Part shown: positions 34,712 through 44,307 of the stretch, in pieces
How positions within the stretch are numbered: the first letter of the stretch is position 1
Layout of the letters: the number at the start of each line of letters is the position of its first letter
DNA from: Alteripontixanthobacter muriae
GTDB taxonomy: Bacteria > Pseudomonadota > Alphaproteobacteria > Sphingomonadales > Sphingomonadaceae
Reading direction: 5' to 3'
Assembly (NCBI RefSeq): GCF_013336795.1
Contig: NZ_JAAFZT010000005.1
Location: 124,001 to 188,000, forward strand
DNA length: 64,000 bases
The notes under the pieces: generated by a model
What the model saw: the letters and a program-made list of their open reading frames with translations, nothing else
Told to the model about the DNA's origin: nothing
Database searches by the model: none
Made by a program: the position numbers and the translations under genes

Positions 34712-36610
34712 CTAGCCGCTTACGCCCAGATGGTTCAGCGATCTGTCGAGCATGAGCAATTGCCATAGCAGCCGCGAATGATCGCCGCGGCCAGCGATGT
34801 GGTCTTCCGCCAGCAAGGCGATGCGCGCATTGTCGAACCACCCGCTGCGCGCCAACGCGGCACCGGAGGCGATTGCCCTTGCCTCCGGTGCCAGCGGCCC
34901 CCGCAGCCAATGCGCGATGGGTGTGACGAAACCCTGCTTTTGGCGGTAGAGAATTTCATCAGGCAAATAGGCTCGCATCGTGCGCTTCAGCAGCCATTTG
35001 CCCTGGCCTCTTCGTATTCGCTGCCGTTCGGGCAAGGTGGCGGCGAATTGCACCAGCCTGTGATCGAGCAAAGGTTCGCGCGCTTCCAGGCTAACGGCCA
35101 TGCTGGTTCGATCCACCTTGGTCAAGATGTCGCCGGGCAGCCAGAATTTCAGATCGGCATATTGGGCGGCATCCAGCCCGCTTCGGACCGGAGCAACCTG
35201 CATCATCTTTAGCAGCGGCTGTTCGGCCCGGTATTCACCGCGCAGGCGCAGGAACTCCGGCGAATAAAGCGACTGCCGCAGTTCGGGAGTGAGCGCCGAG
35301 AGAGCCCTTGCATATCCTTCATGACCATCTGCCGCGAGCGACTGAAAGGTGCTTTTCGCCCTCAGCACACGCGGTGCCCAGTCGGCCTTGGGCCAGTATC
35401 TGCCCAGCGTTCCAAAGAGGGGCTGACGCAACGCTGAAGGCAACAGAGAACGGGCCTGCTCTTCTCGCGCGTGGAAGATGTGGCGGCGGTAGCCCGCCAT
35501 GGCCTCGTCGGCGCCATCGCCCGATAGGGCCACGGTCACGTTCTCTCGCGCCAATTGACAGACCCGCCAAGTCGGCAGAGCCGATGCATCCGCAAAAGGT
35601 TCGTCGAAGATCCCTGCCAGGCGTGCAGTCTCGGTAAAATCATCCGGATTGACGCGGCGCGTGCGGTGGTCGGTGGCAAACAGATCGGCCACCTGGCCAG
35701 CGTAGGATGTTTCGTCCAGCGCGGCGACATCGAAGCCGATGGAGCATGTGTTCACCGGCTGCGAACTCGCTTCGGCCATCAGCGCGACCACGCTGGAGGA
35801 ATCGACCCCGCCGGAAAGGAAGGCGCCAAGCGGCACATCGGCAACCATGCGTGACGTCACGCCTTCCCGCAGGTGATGAAGCAAACCTTCCGATAGATCG
35901 GACTGGCTTGCATTGCTGCGCTCGGCGAAGCTGACATCCCAATATTGGCGGGCGGCTCCTGCCGGACGCCCTTGCTCCAGAAGCCTGAAATGGCCTGCGG
36001 GAAGTTTCTCGACGCCCTTCAGGAAGCTGCGATGATCCGGCACATATCCCCAGGCGAGGTAATCCTCGACCGCAAGAGGGTCCACCTGCCGGCGCAGAAG
36101 CGGATGCGCCAGCAGACCCTTCAGTTCCGATGCGAAGGCGATGCTGCCATCGCTGAGAGCGGCAGTGAACAGCGGCTTTACGCCGAGCCGATCGCGCGCA
36201 AGGAACAGCGCGCGCCTGTCGAGATCGTACAGTGCAAAAGCGAACATGCCGTTCAGCCTTTGAAGGCAGTCGACACCCCACTTCTGCCAGGCGGCAAGTA
36301 TGGTTTCCGTATCACCATCGGTGCGGAATACTGCCCCAGCCGCCTGCAATTCGCACCGCAATTCGCGGTAGTTGTAAATTTCGCCATTGAAGACGATGAC
36401 CGCCCTCCCGTCCGCGGAATGCATCGGCTGCGGCGATCCCTGAAGGTCGATGATCGACAGGCGGCGGTGCCCCAGCCCGATGCCCGACCCAGTCCAGACA
36501 CCTGCGCCATCCGGCCCGCGATGGGCCAGAGCGTCCGTCATCCGCACCACGCGTGCCGGATCGACGGGCTTGGGTGTCTCGCAATGGAAAATACCGGCAA
36601 CTCCGCACAT
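34712..36610 (-). CDS. XrtA/PEP-CTERM system amidotransferase (asparagine synthase-like)
   Basis: A 632-residue class II glutamine amidotransferase fused to an asparagine-synthase domain. C2 (MCGVAGIF) is the glutaminase nucleophile, with HRGPDGAG and FNGEIYNYREL completing that domain. The synthase half has LSGGVDSSSVVALMAEA as pyrophosphate loop and LSGDGADEAMAGYRRH. The family TIGR03108 is tied to exosortase A loci; it probably amidates a sugar or a peptide group. It is the last gene of the ten-gene operon; xrtA ends 9 bp upstream. Confidence 0.93.
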   Translation of the reverse strand: MCGVAGIFHCETPKPVDPARVVRMTDALAHRGPDGAGVWTGSGIGLGHRRLSIIDLQGSPQPMHSADGRAVIVFNGEIYNYRELRCELQAAGAVFRTDGDTETILAAWQKWGVDCLQRLNGMFAFALYDLDRRALFLARDRLGVKPLFTAALSDGSIAFASELKGLLAHPLLRRQVDPLAVEDYLAWGYVPDHRSFLKGVEKLPAGHFRLLEQGRPAGAARQYWDVSFAERSNASQSDLSEGLLHHLREGVTSRMVADVPLGAFLSGGVDSSSVVALMAEASSQPVNTCSIGFDVAALDETSYAGQVADLFATDHRTRRVNPDDFTETARLAGIFDEPFADASALPTWRVCQLARENVTVALSGDGADEAMAGYRRHIFHAREEQARSLLPSALRQPLFGTLGRYWPKADWAPRVLRAKSTFQSLAADGHEGYARALSALTPELRQSLYSPEFLRLRGEYRAEQPLLKMMQVAPVRSGLDAAQYADLKFWLPGDILTKVDRTSMAVSLEAREPLLDHRLVQFAATLPERQRIRRGQGKWLLKRTMRAYLPDEILYRQKQGFVTPIAHWLRGPLAPEARAIASGAALARSGWFDNARIALLAEDHIAGRGDHSRLLWQLLMLDRSLNHLGVSG

Positions 36611-36619
36611 GGGAGCCGA

Positions 36620-38176
36620 CTAACGGCTTTCCAGGATGCCGTCTATCCACGCCATTTCGTCGCCGATGCTGCGGCGGAATTCGGCCAGCAGTTCGGCGAC
36701 AGGCCTGCCCTGTCCCTCCTCAGCCGAAAGGATCAGCGTCGCAGTCGGAACTGACTGCAGCAAGAGGCGATCACGCATAGTCGCCAGCTTTAGCTGCAAC
36801 ACGCTGCCGGTCAGCAGCGATCCGTGGTAATAGCTCGTCTGCGCCAATCGCCGATGACGACCAAGTGCGAACAATGTGTCGGATGTGTAGCCATCCGCTC
36901 CTGCACTCTGCCCTACCCAGCGCCACGGAGTGTCCGGCGGCAGCGCTCCGTCGCCAAATGCGCCCGCTTCCGCCTTGTCGGCCTGCCTTGCATAGACGGC
37001 CAAGGATACGTCCACCGTCTGTCCGGCCGCGTTCGCATAACGGCCCAGCAACCGGTGGTCGGCGCCGCTCGCACGTGGCTGCCAGTCTAATTCTTGCGGC
37101 GAGCGGGCCGCTTGCCACCCGAAAACACCTGGCAAATAAACCTGCTCCGGAAGCGCTGCCTCTACGCGCGAGGCGGCAAGATTCCAGGCGGCGAAGGCAA
37201 ACAGCGCGGCCAATGAGGTGAGCAGAGCGGTACGAAGAGAAAAGCGATATTCGGACAAGCGGCTCAAGGCGGGTGACGCCAGGATGCGGCCCGCATCTAT
37301 TGCAGCATCATCGGGATGGCGTTCCGCCCAGCGCCAGGCAATCGCCAGCAGCAGGAACATGATGAGGGCGAAGAATACCCAGCCATAGAAGATGTGGTCG
37401 AAGCCTTCTGCAAAAGCGATGCCCTGCGACTGGGCGATATAAATTGTGGCCCAGGCCCGTATTCCATTGGCGATAATCGGCAACGCGAGAGCAACGCTCA
37501 TGAAAATCAACCGGCTGCGCCAGCGCTGGAAGCAGGTGGCAGCAACCAGAACCCCCAATGCCGCCATGGCCACGAGGAATTTCACGCCGGAACAGGCTTC
37601 CGCAACCTCGAACAGCCCGACAGGCGTGTCGATGAACACGCCCTCGATTTCGGCCGGAATGCCACTGGCTTCCGTCAGCCAGATGACGATTTCTGCGGTG
37701 ACAGATTGCAGCGGCGGGACAAGTTCATCGCCGAAAGGCACCAGGAACAGCATGTAGGCCAATGGCAAGATCAGTCCCGCTGCGACCTGCGGGCCAAGGA
37801 CGACAATTACACCGGCTATCAGGGTGCAAACGGCCCCCGATTGCCCGGCCAGATTGAACCCGGAGACGCTTCCCACCAGCCACAGGAACAACGCGCCGCC
37901 AAAGCCGAACACGCCCGGCCACCAGGGCTCCGGCGGCAGCTTCAGCAATTGTTCGCGTCGATGCCATACCAGCCAGGCGAGAATGAATGGCACGAAAAGA
38001 ATGTGATTATAGGTGGACGAATTCCACCATTGGGCGAACATGGCCAGCCACTCGCGCCAGGTGACCAGAAAAGTCACCAGCCATACCCCCGCCAGCGTGG
38101 CGAGCGGAGCGCGCCATGCGGCAGGCAGTATCACAGCCAATCCCTTCGATCCGCTGGCTGTCTGTTCAGGCTGCAT
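36620..38176 (-). CDS. xrtA: exosortase A with C-terminal EpsI domain
   Basis: A 518-residue inner-membrane protein. The exosortase part (about 20-285) has eight or so hydrophobic segments and the complete catalytic triad: C195 (VAEACSGVKF), R240 (ANGIRAW) and H261 (EGFDHIFYGW). It cleaves and transfers PEP-CTERM proteins. From about 300 an EpsI/DUF3485 domain is fused, with one more membrane segment and a periplasmic domain ending in WIDGILESR. I chose ATG 38176 (MQPEQTASGS); it overlaps the upstream glycosyltransferase by 11 bp. No PEP-CTERM substrate gene lies in the window. Confidence 0.95.
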   Translation of the reverse strand: MQPEQTASGSKGLAVILPAAWRAPLATLAGVWLVTFLVTWREWLAMFAQWWNSSTYNHILFVPFILAWLVWHRREQLLKLPPEPWWPGVFGFGGALFLWLVGSVSGFNLAGQSGAVCTLIAGVIVVLGPQVAAGLILPLAYMLFLVPFGDELVPPLQSVTAEIVIWLTEASGIPAEIEGVFIDTPVGLFEVAEACSGVKFLVAMAALGVLVAATCFQRWRSRLIFMSVALALPIIANGIRAWATIYIAQSQGIAFAEGFDHIFYGWVFFALIMFLLLAIAWRWAERHPDDAAIDAGRILASPALSRLSEYRFSLRTALLTSLAALFAFAAWNLAASRVEAALPEQVYLPGVFGWQAARSPQELDWQPRASGADHRLLGRYANAAGQTVDVSLAVYARQADKAEAGAFGDGALPPDTPWRWVGQSAGADGYTSDTLFALGRHRRLAQTSYYHGSLLTGSVLQLKLATMRDRLLLQSVPTATLILSAEEGQGRPVAELLAEFRRSIGDEMAWIDGILESR

Positions 38177-39398
38177 CGCGGCACCCGCTCGGGGCAGAGC
38201 CAGCGACGAGAGCCGCCAAGGGCTTGAGCATGGCATCCCAGTCCTGATGCTCGATCACGTAATCGCGAGCAGCCCTGCCCAGATTGGCGGCAAATACCGG
38301 ATCCTCTACGATGGCGCAGACTTGATCGGCCAACTCTGCATCGGAATGGCCGATGCACCAATGCGTGCCGTCGGTCGCATCGATCCCTGCCGCCGCTTCC
38401 GCCGAGAGCACCACCGGTCTGGCCATCGCCATCGCCTCGAGCACCTTGTTCTGGACGCCACGCGCGATGGCCAAAGGCGCGATCACCGCGTCGCTCGCGG
38501 AAAGGAACGGCCGCACATCGGGAACCTCGCCCCACACGCGAACGCCTTGCTTTCCATCGCGGCGGATCAGCCGCTCGACCGGTGCGCGTCCGACGATGTG
38601 GAAGGTTGTGCTCGGCAGCTTCTCCCGGACCATGGGCAGAATGCGATCGGCGACTCTCTCACAGGCCTCCACGTTGGGGGGATAATCCATCTGTCCGGTA
38701 AAAACGATGTGCGGACCCGGCATCTGATCCAAAACGGGATGGGGTTGGCAGTTCCGTGGATGAAAAAGTGCCGTGTCGACACCGTTTCGCAGGACTGAAA
38801 CCGAATGCCTGCTCCCTGCGGGCAATCGCGACCGAAAAAGCTCGGCTTCCGCTTCGCTGACGAGCAGGGTGTGGTCGGCTCGTGCTGCGAGCCGTGCCTC
38901 CTCCCGCGCCAGAAGCCGGCTTTCGCGATCGTAGATCCATGCTTTGGCAGCACTTGCGCCCTCGGCGTAGGATGCGAATTTCGCTGAATCGACGTCGCAT
39001 AAATCAATGACGACCCTGCCGCCGAAATCAGCGGGAACATATTGCCCCATCTGCCCGGAGAAGACGAAGATGCAGTCGATATTCTTTTCTGCCAAGGTGC
39101 GGCTGACCCATTCGCGCATAGCCGGATGATCAAAAGCGGTAAGACTGACAGGCTTGCCCGAGGCGAGTGCCCGCAGCCCCGGCAGGGCCAGCCCCGCCCT
39201 TCGGCGCAGCACCTGATGACTGGCCGCAACGCCCCGCAATGCAACGGCGTGGCCAAGGTCCACGTCATTATCGGCAAAGCACCCAACGTGAACCTGAGCC
39301 AGTTCAGCCAGCTTCAGCAGCAGATGATGCGATCTGATCTTGTCGCCGCGGTCCGGCGGAAAGGGTATGCGATGCGCAAGAAACAGAATGTCCCCCAT
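38166..39398 (-). CDS. XrtA-associated glycosyltransferase (TIGR03087-like)
   Basis: A 410-residue GT-B glycosyltransferase. The start MGDILFLAHRIPFPPDRGDKIR is the hallmark of the family found with exosortase A loci. The C-terminal half has HIVFTGQMDYPPNVEA, TFHIVGRAPVE and the nucleotide-sugar binding acidic region KVLEAMAMARPVVLS. It should add a sugar to the growing repeat unit in the cytosol; the sugar is unknown. Start ATG 39398 overlaps the FemAB stop by 1 bp (TGATG). Confidence 0.9.
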   Translation of the reverse strand: MGDILFLAHRIPFPPDRGDKIRSHHLLLKLAELAQVHVGCFADNDVDLGHAVALRGVAASHQVLRRRAGLALPGLRALASGKPVSLTAFDHPAMREWVSRTLAEKNIDCIFVFSGQMGQYVPADFGGRVVIDLCDVDSAKFASYAEGASAAKAWIYDRESRLLAREEARLAARADHTLLVSEAEAELFRSRLPAGSRHSVSVLRNGVDTALFHPRNCQPHPVLDQMPGPHIVFTGQMDYPPNVEACERVADRILPMVREKLPSTTFHIVGRAPVERLIRRDGKQGVRVWGEVPDVRPFLSASDAVIAPLAIARGVQNKVLEAMAMARPVVLSAEAAAGIDATDGTHWCIGHSDAELADQVCAIVEDPVFAANLGRAARDYVIEHQDWDAMLKPLAALVAGSAPSGCRDAA

Positions 39399-40474
39399 CA
39401 ACCGAGCCCGCGCGCGATGAAGGGGCCGATGCGGTTCGCAATGCCGAGCGGTAGCCGCTTCCACAAGGCAACTTTGCGGGCATAGGCCGCGCTTGTCGGG
39501 TCTGCGTCGCGGGGCGCCCGGCCCGGCGCCGTCCAGTTTGCGTAGGTGAGCGGTTCGGGAGTAAAGCCCCAGTTCTTTTTATAGTGCCAGGGCCCGCTGC
39601 CTGTTTTCGAACGCCCGAAATCGAAGCGCGTGCAGCCACGCCGCCGCGCATGCAGCATCAGTTCGAAATACATGCGCTCATTCGCGCGCAGCGAACGAGC
39701 CTGCTGCGTGCCCCCGCCCCAGTAGGGCATTACCGTTTGCCGGTTGTAAAGTGAGAGGACGCTGGCGACGGGCATTCCGCCGGCGCTCACCGTCAGAATG
39801 TCGGAACTGTCCTCAAATTCATCGAGCACCGCAGTAAAAAGCGAACGCGGGAATACCGGGGTTCCAAGGTTGCGAACACTTTCCGCATAGACATCGTAAT
39901 GCATCTCCCGGTCACGTTCCGACCTGCCGATCTGCAAGTCGAAATCCATCCTCAGGCTTTTCCGCACCTCTGCCCGCTGCTTGCGCGGAATGGCGGCCAG
40001 TTGCTCCTCATCGCCTGAGGCAAGCTCGCCCACGAAGCCGCTATGGCTGTCACAGGTTGCCCGCCAGCCATCCGGAACGATGCCGCCGCGCAGTTCTATG
40101 CTGTCGCAGGAGCGGCGCAGGGCGAGATCCTGTGCATGGCTGCAAAGCAGTTCAGCCACCGATCTGTTTTCAGCCAATACACCGCCATCGACAGCGAAGC
40201 CGCTGGAGACCAGCGCACGTCCGAAGATCGGAGAATGTATCTCCGTCATCGGAAGCCAGCCGACCATCGCATTATCATCCATGGCAGCGATCCCGACCCC
40301 TCGCTGGCCGGTGCCGCGTTCGATGGCACGCAGCCAGCGGGGACGGTGGAAAGGTGTTCCCCCTTGCCCGGCTACGAATGCCTCGACCGCAGCAGCGGCT
40401 CCGGCATCATTGCAATCGATGATCCTACAGTGCACTCCTGTAAGCGGGGCCTCAAGAGTTGAATGAGCATTCAC
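39398..40474 (-). CDS. XrtA-associated FemAB-like protein (TIGR03019-like)
   Basis: A 358-residue tandem GNAT-fold (FemAB) protein. The N-terminal half is FHRPRWLRAIERGTGQRGVGI; the C-terminal half has RKQRAEVRKSL, then MPVASVLSLYNRQTVMPYWGGGT and FDFGRSKTGSGPWHYKKNWGF, typical of peptidyl- or acyl-transferring FemAB families. It may transfer an amino acid from tRNA or an acyl group to the polysaccharide; unknown. ATG 40474 overlaps the deacetylase stop as ATGA. Confidence 0.9.
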   Translation of the reverse strand: MNAHSTLEAPLTGVHCRIIDCNDAGAAAAVEAFVAGQGGTPFHRPRWLRAIERGTGQRGVGIAAMDDNAMVGWLPMTEIHSPIFGRALVSSGFAVDGGVLAENRSVAELLCSHAQDLALRRSCDSIELRGGIVPDGWRATCDSHSGFVGELASGDEEQLAAIPRKQRAEVRKSLRMDFDLQIGRSERDREMHYDVYAESVRNLGTPVFPRSLFTAVLDEFEDSSDILTVSAGGMPVASVLSLYNRQTVMPYWGGGTQQARSLRANERMYFELMLHARRRGCTRFDFGRSKTGSGPWHYKKNWGFTPEPLTYANWTAPGRAPRDADPTSAAYARKVALWKRLPLGIANRIGPFIARGLG

Positions 40475-41379
40475 GCGGCAATGTCGGTGCTCATCTCGAC
40501 CGGGTTCTGCGCTTCCCGGTGAGCCAGCATGTCCATCCTGCCCCAGGCGAATTCATGCACCAGATCACCGAGCTTCGCCGCCATTTTGTCGAGGTTTGTA
40601 TAATGGCGCAGCCTGGAGCGCATGGGCGCATTGCCGACGCGCGGCTGTTTCGGGTCGATCTCCCATGGATGGAAGTAGAATACCGCAGGCCGTTTGTCGG
40701 TGCGGTTCACCTGCCTGATCGCCCAGCGGGAGAACGCATAAGGCAGGACGCGGAAGAAACCCCCGCCACCAGCCGCGAGCCGCTTGCCGCCGAACATGGC
40801 GGTCGTGACCGGGATTTCCACGAGGTCGGACCATGGCAGTGGCTTGAACGCGAAGCGCGGCGCTTCCTTCCAGCCATAATGATCATGCGCGATGGGCGCG
40901 ACACTGCTCGAATAGGCATAGCCCTGCTCGGCGAGTTCCATGTAAGCCCAGGGCGTCCGGCTATCGATGGAGAAGCTGGGTGCGCGATAGCCGGTGATGC
41001 GAACACCCGCTGCATCCTCCAGCACCTTGCGGGCCGTAGTGATGTCCTCGGCGAATTCGGATCGGGTGAACTTGAAAACGCGCGCATGATCATAACCATG
41101 GCTGGCGAGTTCGTGTCCGGCCTCCACGATGCGGCGCATCAGCGCGGAATTGCGCTTCGCCACCCAGCCCAGGGTGAAGAAGGTCGCGGTTACGTCCGCA
41201 GCGGCAAACAGGTCGAGTATGCGTGAGACATTATCCTCCACCCTCAGGGAAAGGCTGTCCCAGTCGTCGCGCTTGATAACGTTCTCGAAGGCCCCGACCT
41301 GGAACCAGTCCTCGACATCGACCGACAGGCCATTCACGATCTGCCGGCTGGTAATTTTTTCCGTGTCGGAAGCCTCCAT
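40471..41379 (-). CDS. XrtA-associated polysaccharide deacetylase (TIGR03006-like)
   Basis: A 302-residue NodB-type deacetylase. The metal site is visible: D21-V-E-D24 (LSVDVEDWFQ) and H94, H98 (HELASHGYDH). YRAPSFSID and VFYFHPWEIDP are the remaining family motifs. It removes N-acetyl groups from a polysaccharide. No signal peptide is evident. I chose ATG 41379 with AGGAG 8 nt upstream; an in-frame ATG at 41439 would overlap the ATPase gene by 26 bp. Confidence 0.93.
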   Translation of the reverse strand: MEASDTEKITSRQIVNGLSVDVEDWFQVGAFENVIKRDDWDSLSLRVEDNVSRILDLFAAADVTATFFTLGWVAKRNSALMRRIVEAGHELASHGYDHARVFKFTRSEFAEDITTARKVLEDAAGVRITGYRAPSFSIDSRTPWAYMELAEQGYAYSSSVAPIAHDHYGWKEAPRFAFKPLPWSDLVEIPVTTAMFGGKRLAAGGGGFFRVLPYAFSRWAIRQVNRTDKRPAVFYFHPWEIDPKQPRVGNAPMRSRLRHYTNLDKMAAKLGDLVHEFAWGRMDMLAHREAQNPVEMSTDIAA

Positions 41380-41413
41380 GCCATTTGCTCCTGCGAAGTT
41401 CGGGACCGCCTGG

Positions 41414-42628
41414 TCAGGCTGCGATACGGGGCGAGCCATCGCCCTCGATCCATTCGATCAGCATCGTCAGCGTATGACGGATGCTGCGCTCCTGCTCGTC
41501 CAGCCGCGCCTCCATCTCGTTCAGGCGATGTGCGAAGTGGCCGACATCTTCGCTGCTCCCGCCGCTGGAAGCAAGCTCCGACAATTGCTTCTTCATCTGC
41601 GCGATCGTGTCGTGCATCTCGGCAATCCGGGCATCACGTTCGGCCAGCATCGCGCTCAGCTCTGCGCCCGCCACGGCAGTGCCAGGCCTCGGAGAAGCAG
41701 GCGCTTCGCCGGGAGGCAGATCAACCGGATCGGCTGCCACCATGTGTTTGACCGGCTTTGAGACGGGCGCTGGTCGCAGCCTTGGCATCGGACTCGGCGC
41801 TGCCGAAGGGAAAGTGCTGTCGCTCTCCATCTCTTCCAGAACGGCGGTCAGCATGCCGCTGTCGATGCGGGTGCGCTGTTCCACTGCGCCCAGCAGCAGC
41901 AACCGGGTCATGATCTGGTTGACCTTGCGCGGTATGCCTCCGCTAGCCTCGTGGAGGCGGGTAAAGACCCGCTGGTCGAAGGCGGGGTTGCCGTCCCAGC
42001 CGACGCATTCGAGCCGGTGGCGAATATAAGGTTCCATCTCCGCCGGTTTCATCGCATCCAGATGATGCGCGGCGATCACCCGCTGGCGCAATTGCTCCAG
42101 CCCTTCGTGATTGGCCAGAACCTGCCGGAATTCCGGCTGCCCCAGCAGCAATGTCTGCAGCAATGGCTGTGCGCCAAGCTGGAAGTTCGACAGCATGCGC
42201 AGTTCTTCGAGCGCCTCGACAGAAAGGTTCTGCGATTCGTCCACCACCAGCAGGCACCGGCGGCCCGCGCGCGCTTCCTCGTGGAGAAAGTTCTCGATCG
42301 CGCCGAGTGCTGCCGCCTTGTCATGGCCTTCGACATCAAGGCCGAAGCTCTGCGCCGCGACATGGACCATTTCTTCGGCGTCCAGCGCGCTGGTGACTAC
42401 CTGTCCCACGCTCATCTGGTCGGGATCGATCTTTTCCATCAGATGCGCGACCAGCGTCGACTTGCCCGCCCCGACCTCGCCCGTGATGACGATGAAGCCC
42501 TCGCCCTGTGCCAATCCATAGCCAAGGTAGGAAAGCGCCTTCCGGTGCGTGCCGCTTTCGAAATAGAATTGCGGGTCCGGGGTCAGCTGGAACGGGCGTC
42601 CCGTCAGTGCATAGAAATCGTCGAACAT
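41414..42628 (-). CDS. XrtA-associated ATPase (TIGR03015-like)
   Basis: A 404-residue ExeA/GspA-like AAA ATPase. It starts MFDDFYALTGRPFQLTPDP, with Walker A GEVGAGKST (50-58), Walker B CLLVVDESQNLS and the arginine-rich sensor region RLECVGWDG. After residue 280 comes a Pro-rich linker and a coiled-coil-like tail (MLAERDARIAEMHDTIAQM). In this system it is thought to power or gate export; the precise role is unknown. Confidence 0.92.
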   Translation of the reverse strand: MFDDFYALTGRPFQLTPDPQFYFESGTHRKALSYLGYGLAQGEGFIVITGEVGAGKSTLVAHLMEKIDPDQMSVGQVVTSALDAEEMVHVAAQSFGLDVEGHDKAAALGAIENFLHEEARAGRRCLLVVDESQNLSVEALEELRMLSNFQLGAQPLLQTLLLGQPEFRQVLANHEGLEQLRQRVIAAHHLDAMKPAEMEPYIRHRLECVGWDGNPAFDQRVFTRLHEASGGIPRKVNQIMTRLLLLGAVEQRTRIDSGMLTAVLEEMESDSTFPSAAPSPMPRLRPAPVSKPVKHMVAADPVDLPPGEAPASPRPGTAVAGAELSAMLAERDARIAEMHDTIAQMKKQLSELASSGGSSEDVGHFAHRLNEMEARLDEQERSIRHTLTMLIEWIEGDGSPRIAA

Positions 42629-42641
42629 CGTATCGTCCCCG

Positions 42642-44303
42642 TCAGAAGTCGTAGCGCAGGCCGAGCAGCACGGATGCGGTTGTCAGGTCCTGTCCGGCAA
42701 GAGCGCTGCCCAGATAATCGAGAGCGACCGCAGCACGGGCGGACAGGCCTGCCAACAAATAGCGCCGGTAAGCGGCTGATGCGCCAAGAATGGTGCCATC
42801 GCCAGCACCGACGCCTCCACTTTCGAACCATTGCACATAGGTATTGACCGAATAGCTGTCGCGCGGGCCAAGCCGCCCGTCGGCAAAAGCGGTCAGGTAG
42901 TAATTCTCATCCACCAAGCCGTCGGCCGTCGCCAGTATCGTACCGGGCGTGCCGAAGAAGTTGCGCCGGTCGTAACCCGCACCGACGCCGGCTGTAAGTC
43001 GGCCGATCTGGCGTGAATAGCTGGCGGCGACGCCCCGATTACGGAAAGTTGCCGCGCGAAGTGATCCGAGCGCGCCCGACAGGCAGTTGCTGCCCTGCTG
43101 GCTGGCGACGCATCCGGTGATATCTCCGGTCAGCGGATTGCGGTTGGCGGCGAAGTTCGTCGGCAGCGCCACCAGCGCCCGGTTCAACTGCCCGCCGAAG
43201 CCTGTAACTGCGTCATAGACCGAGATGTTCAGGCTGCTGCGACTGCTGGGCGCCCAGGCAAAGCTGCCGTAATAAGTCGTGGAATCGTATCGCCTGCCCA
43301 GATGCGCTTCGAGCGCGGTGCGCGTACTCGGCCGCCACAGGACGCCCACATCCCAGATCAGGCCATCGGTCTCGTATGCTATACGGCGCGGGCCGCTCTC
43401 GTCCGCAAGCAGGCGGCCGTCCTCACCGACTACGAGAAGGCCAGCATCGTCCAGCAGCACGTCCCGGCCCGAAATCTCGACGTTTTCGTATCCAACCCCG
43501 CCCACGACGGCGAGCGTCGGCGAGACCGGTACGGTGACATCACCGCGTACATGGAAATCGCGCACGCGTTGATCGAACGTGGAGATATCTTCCTGTGTAT
43601 ACCCCGCACCGAGGCCGAGGCCGACAGGAAGCGGTTCGCCGGGGCGGGTCGCCGCGTGAAAGGCTGCGGTCTGCACGACGCTTTCGTCGAAAAGATCCGC
43701 CTGCCGCACCGTTCCGGGAAGGCCGAAATCCGTTTCTACGCGAGTGTAGCCTGCGCGGTAGTTTGCGTTGATCTGGACGTCACCAGCCTCGGCATGAACG
43801 TTCGGTCCGGCATAGGCTGTATAGACCCTGCTCCCCGCATCGCCTGTCAACAGGGATGCGCCACCGCCGTTCAGGCGCGTGCGTGACGCTAGCGCTCCGC
43901 CCTCGATTGTCACCGCATCAGGTATGACGGTGGCGTAACCCCGCGCGATACCGCTCAGAGTGTCGCTGCCCCGGGCATCGTTCTCATAAGCGATGTTCCG
44001 GGCATAACGCAGCGACACCGAGCCGCCATTCTTGCGGCCGGTAATTGCCGCATTCACGCCGGCTGCAAGCTGGGTATAGGTGACGACGTCATTGCCCGGC
44101 GACAGTTCCGCCAGCAGGATCTGCGATATGTCGATATAGGGCTGAACTTCCGGACGACCGGAGCCGCGCTCCCGCCCTTCACCGCCGCGCTCTTGCCCCG
44201 GAGAAGCCGGAGCGTAGCTTTCCTGCGCCGATGCAGACACTGCCGACGCGCCCACAAGGCACAGCGGCAGCATGAAATGAGCAAAGGCGAGAACCGGCCT
44301 CAT
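42642..44303 (-). CDS. XrtA-associated outer membrane protein (TIGR03016-like)
   Basis: A 553-residue predicted outer-membrane beta-barrel. The signal peptide (cleavage near SASAQ/E, residue 27) is followed by a QPYIDISQILLAELSPGND segment, then alternating amphipathic strands, and a final aromatic DF pair (LLGLRYDF), as expected of barrels. It may serve as the secretion pore or a modifying scaffold. I chose ATG 44303, 5 bp after the kinase stop. Confidence 0.88.
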   Translation of the reverse strand: MRPVLAFAHFMLPLCLVGASAVSASAQESYAPASPGQERGGEGRERGSGRPEVQPYIDISQILLAELSPGNDVVTYTQLAAGVNAAITGRKNGGSVSLRYARNIAYENDARGSDTLSGIARGYATVIPDAVTIEGGALASRTRLNGGGASLLTGDAGSRVYTAYAGPNVHAEAGDVQINANYRAGYTRVETDFGLPGTVRQADLFDESVVQTAAFHAATRPGEPLPVGLGLGAGYTQEDISTFDQRVRDFHVRGDVTVPVSPTLAVVGGVGYENVEISGRDVLLDDAGLLVVGEDGRLLADESGPRRIAYETDGLIWDVGVLWRPSTRTALEAHLGRRYDSTTYYGSFAWAPSSRSSLNISVYDAVTGFGGQLNRALVALPTNFAANRNPLTGDITGCVASQQGSNCLSGALGSLRAATFRNRGVAASYSRQIGRLTAGVGAGYDRRNFFGTPGTILATADGLVDENYYLTAFADGRLGPRDSYSVNTYVQWFESGGVGAGDGTILGASAAYRRYLLAGLSARAAVALDYLGSALAGQDLTTASVLLGLRYDF

Positions 44304-44307
44304 CCGC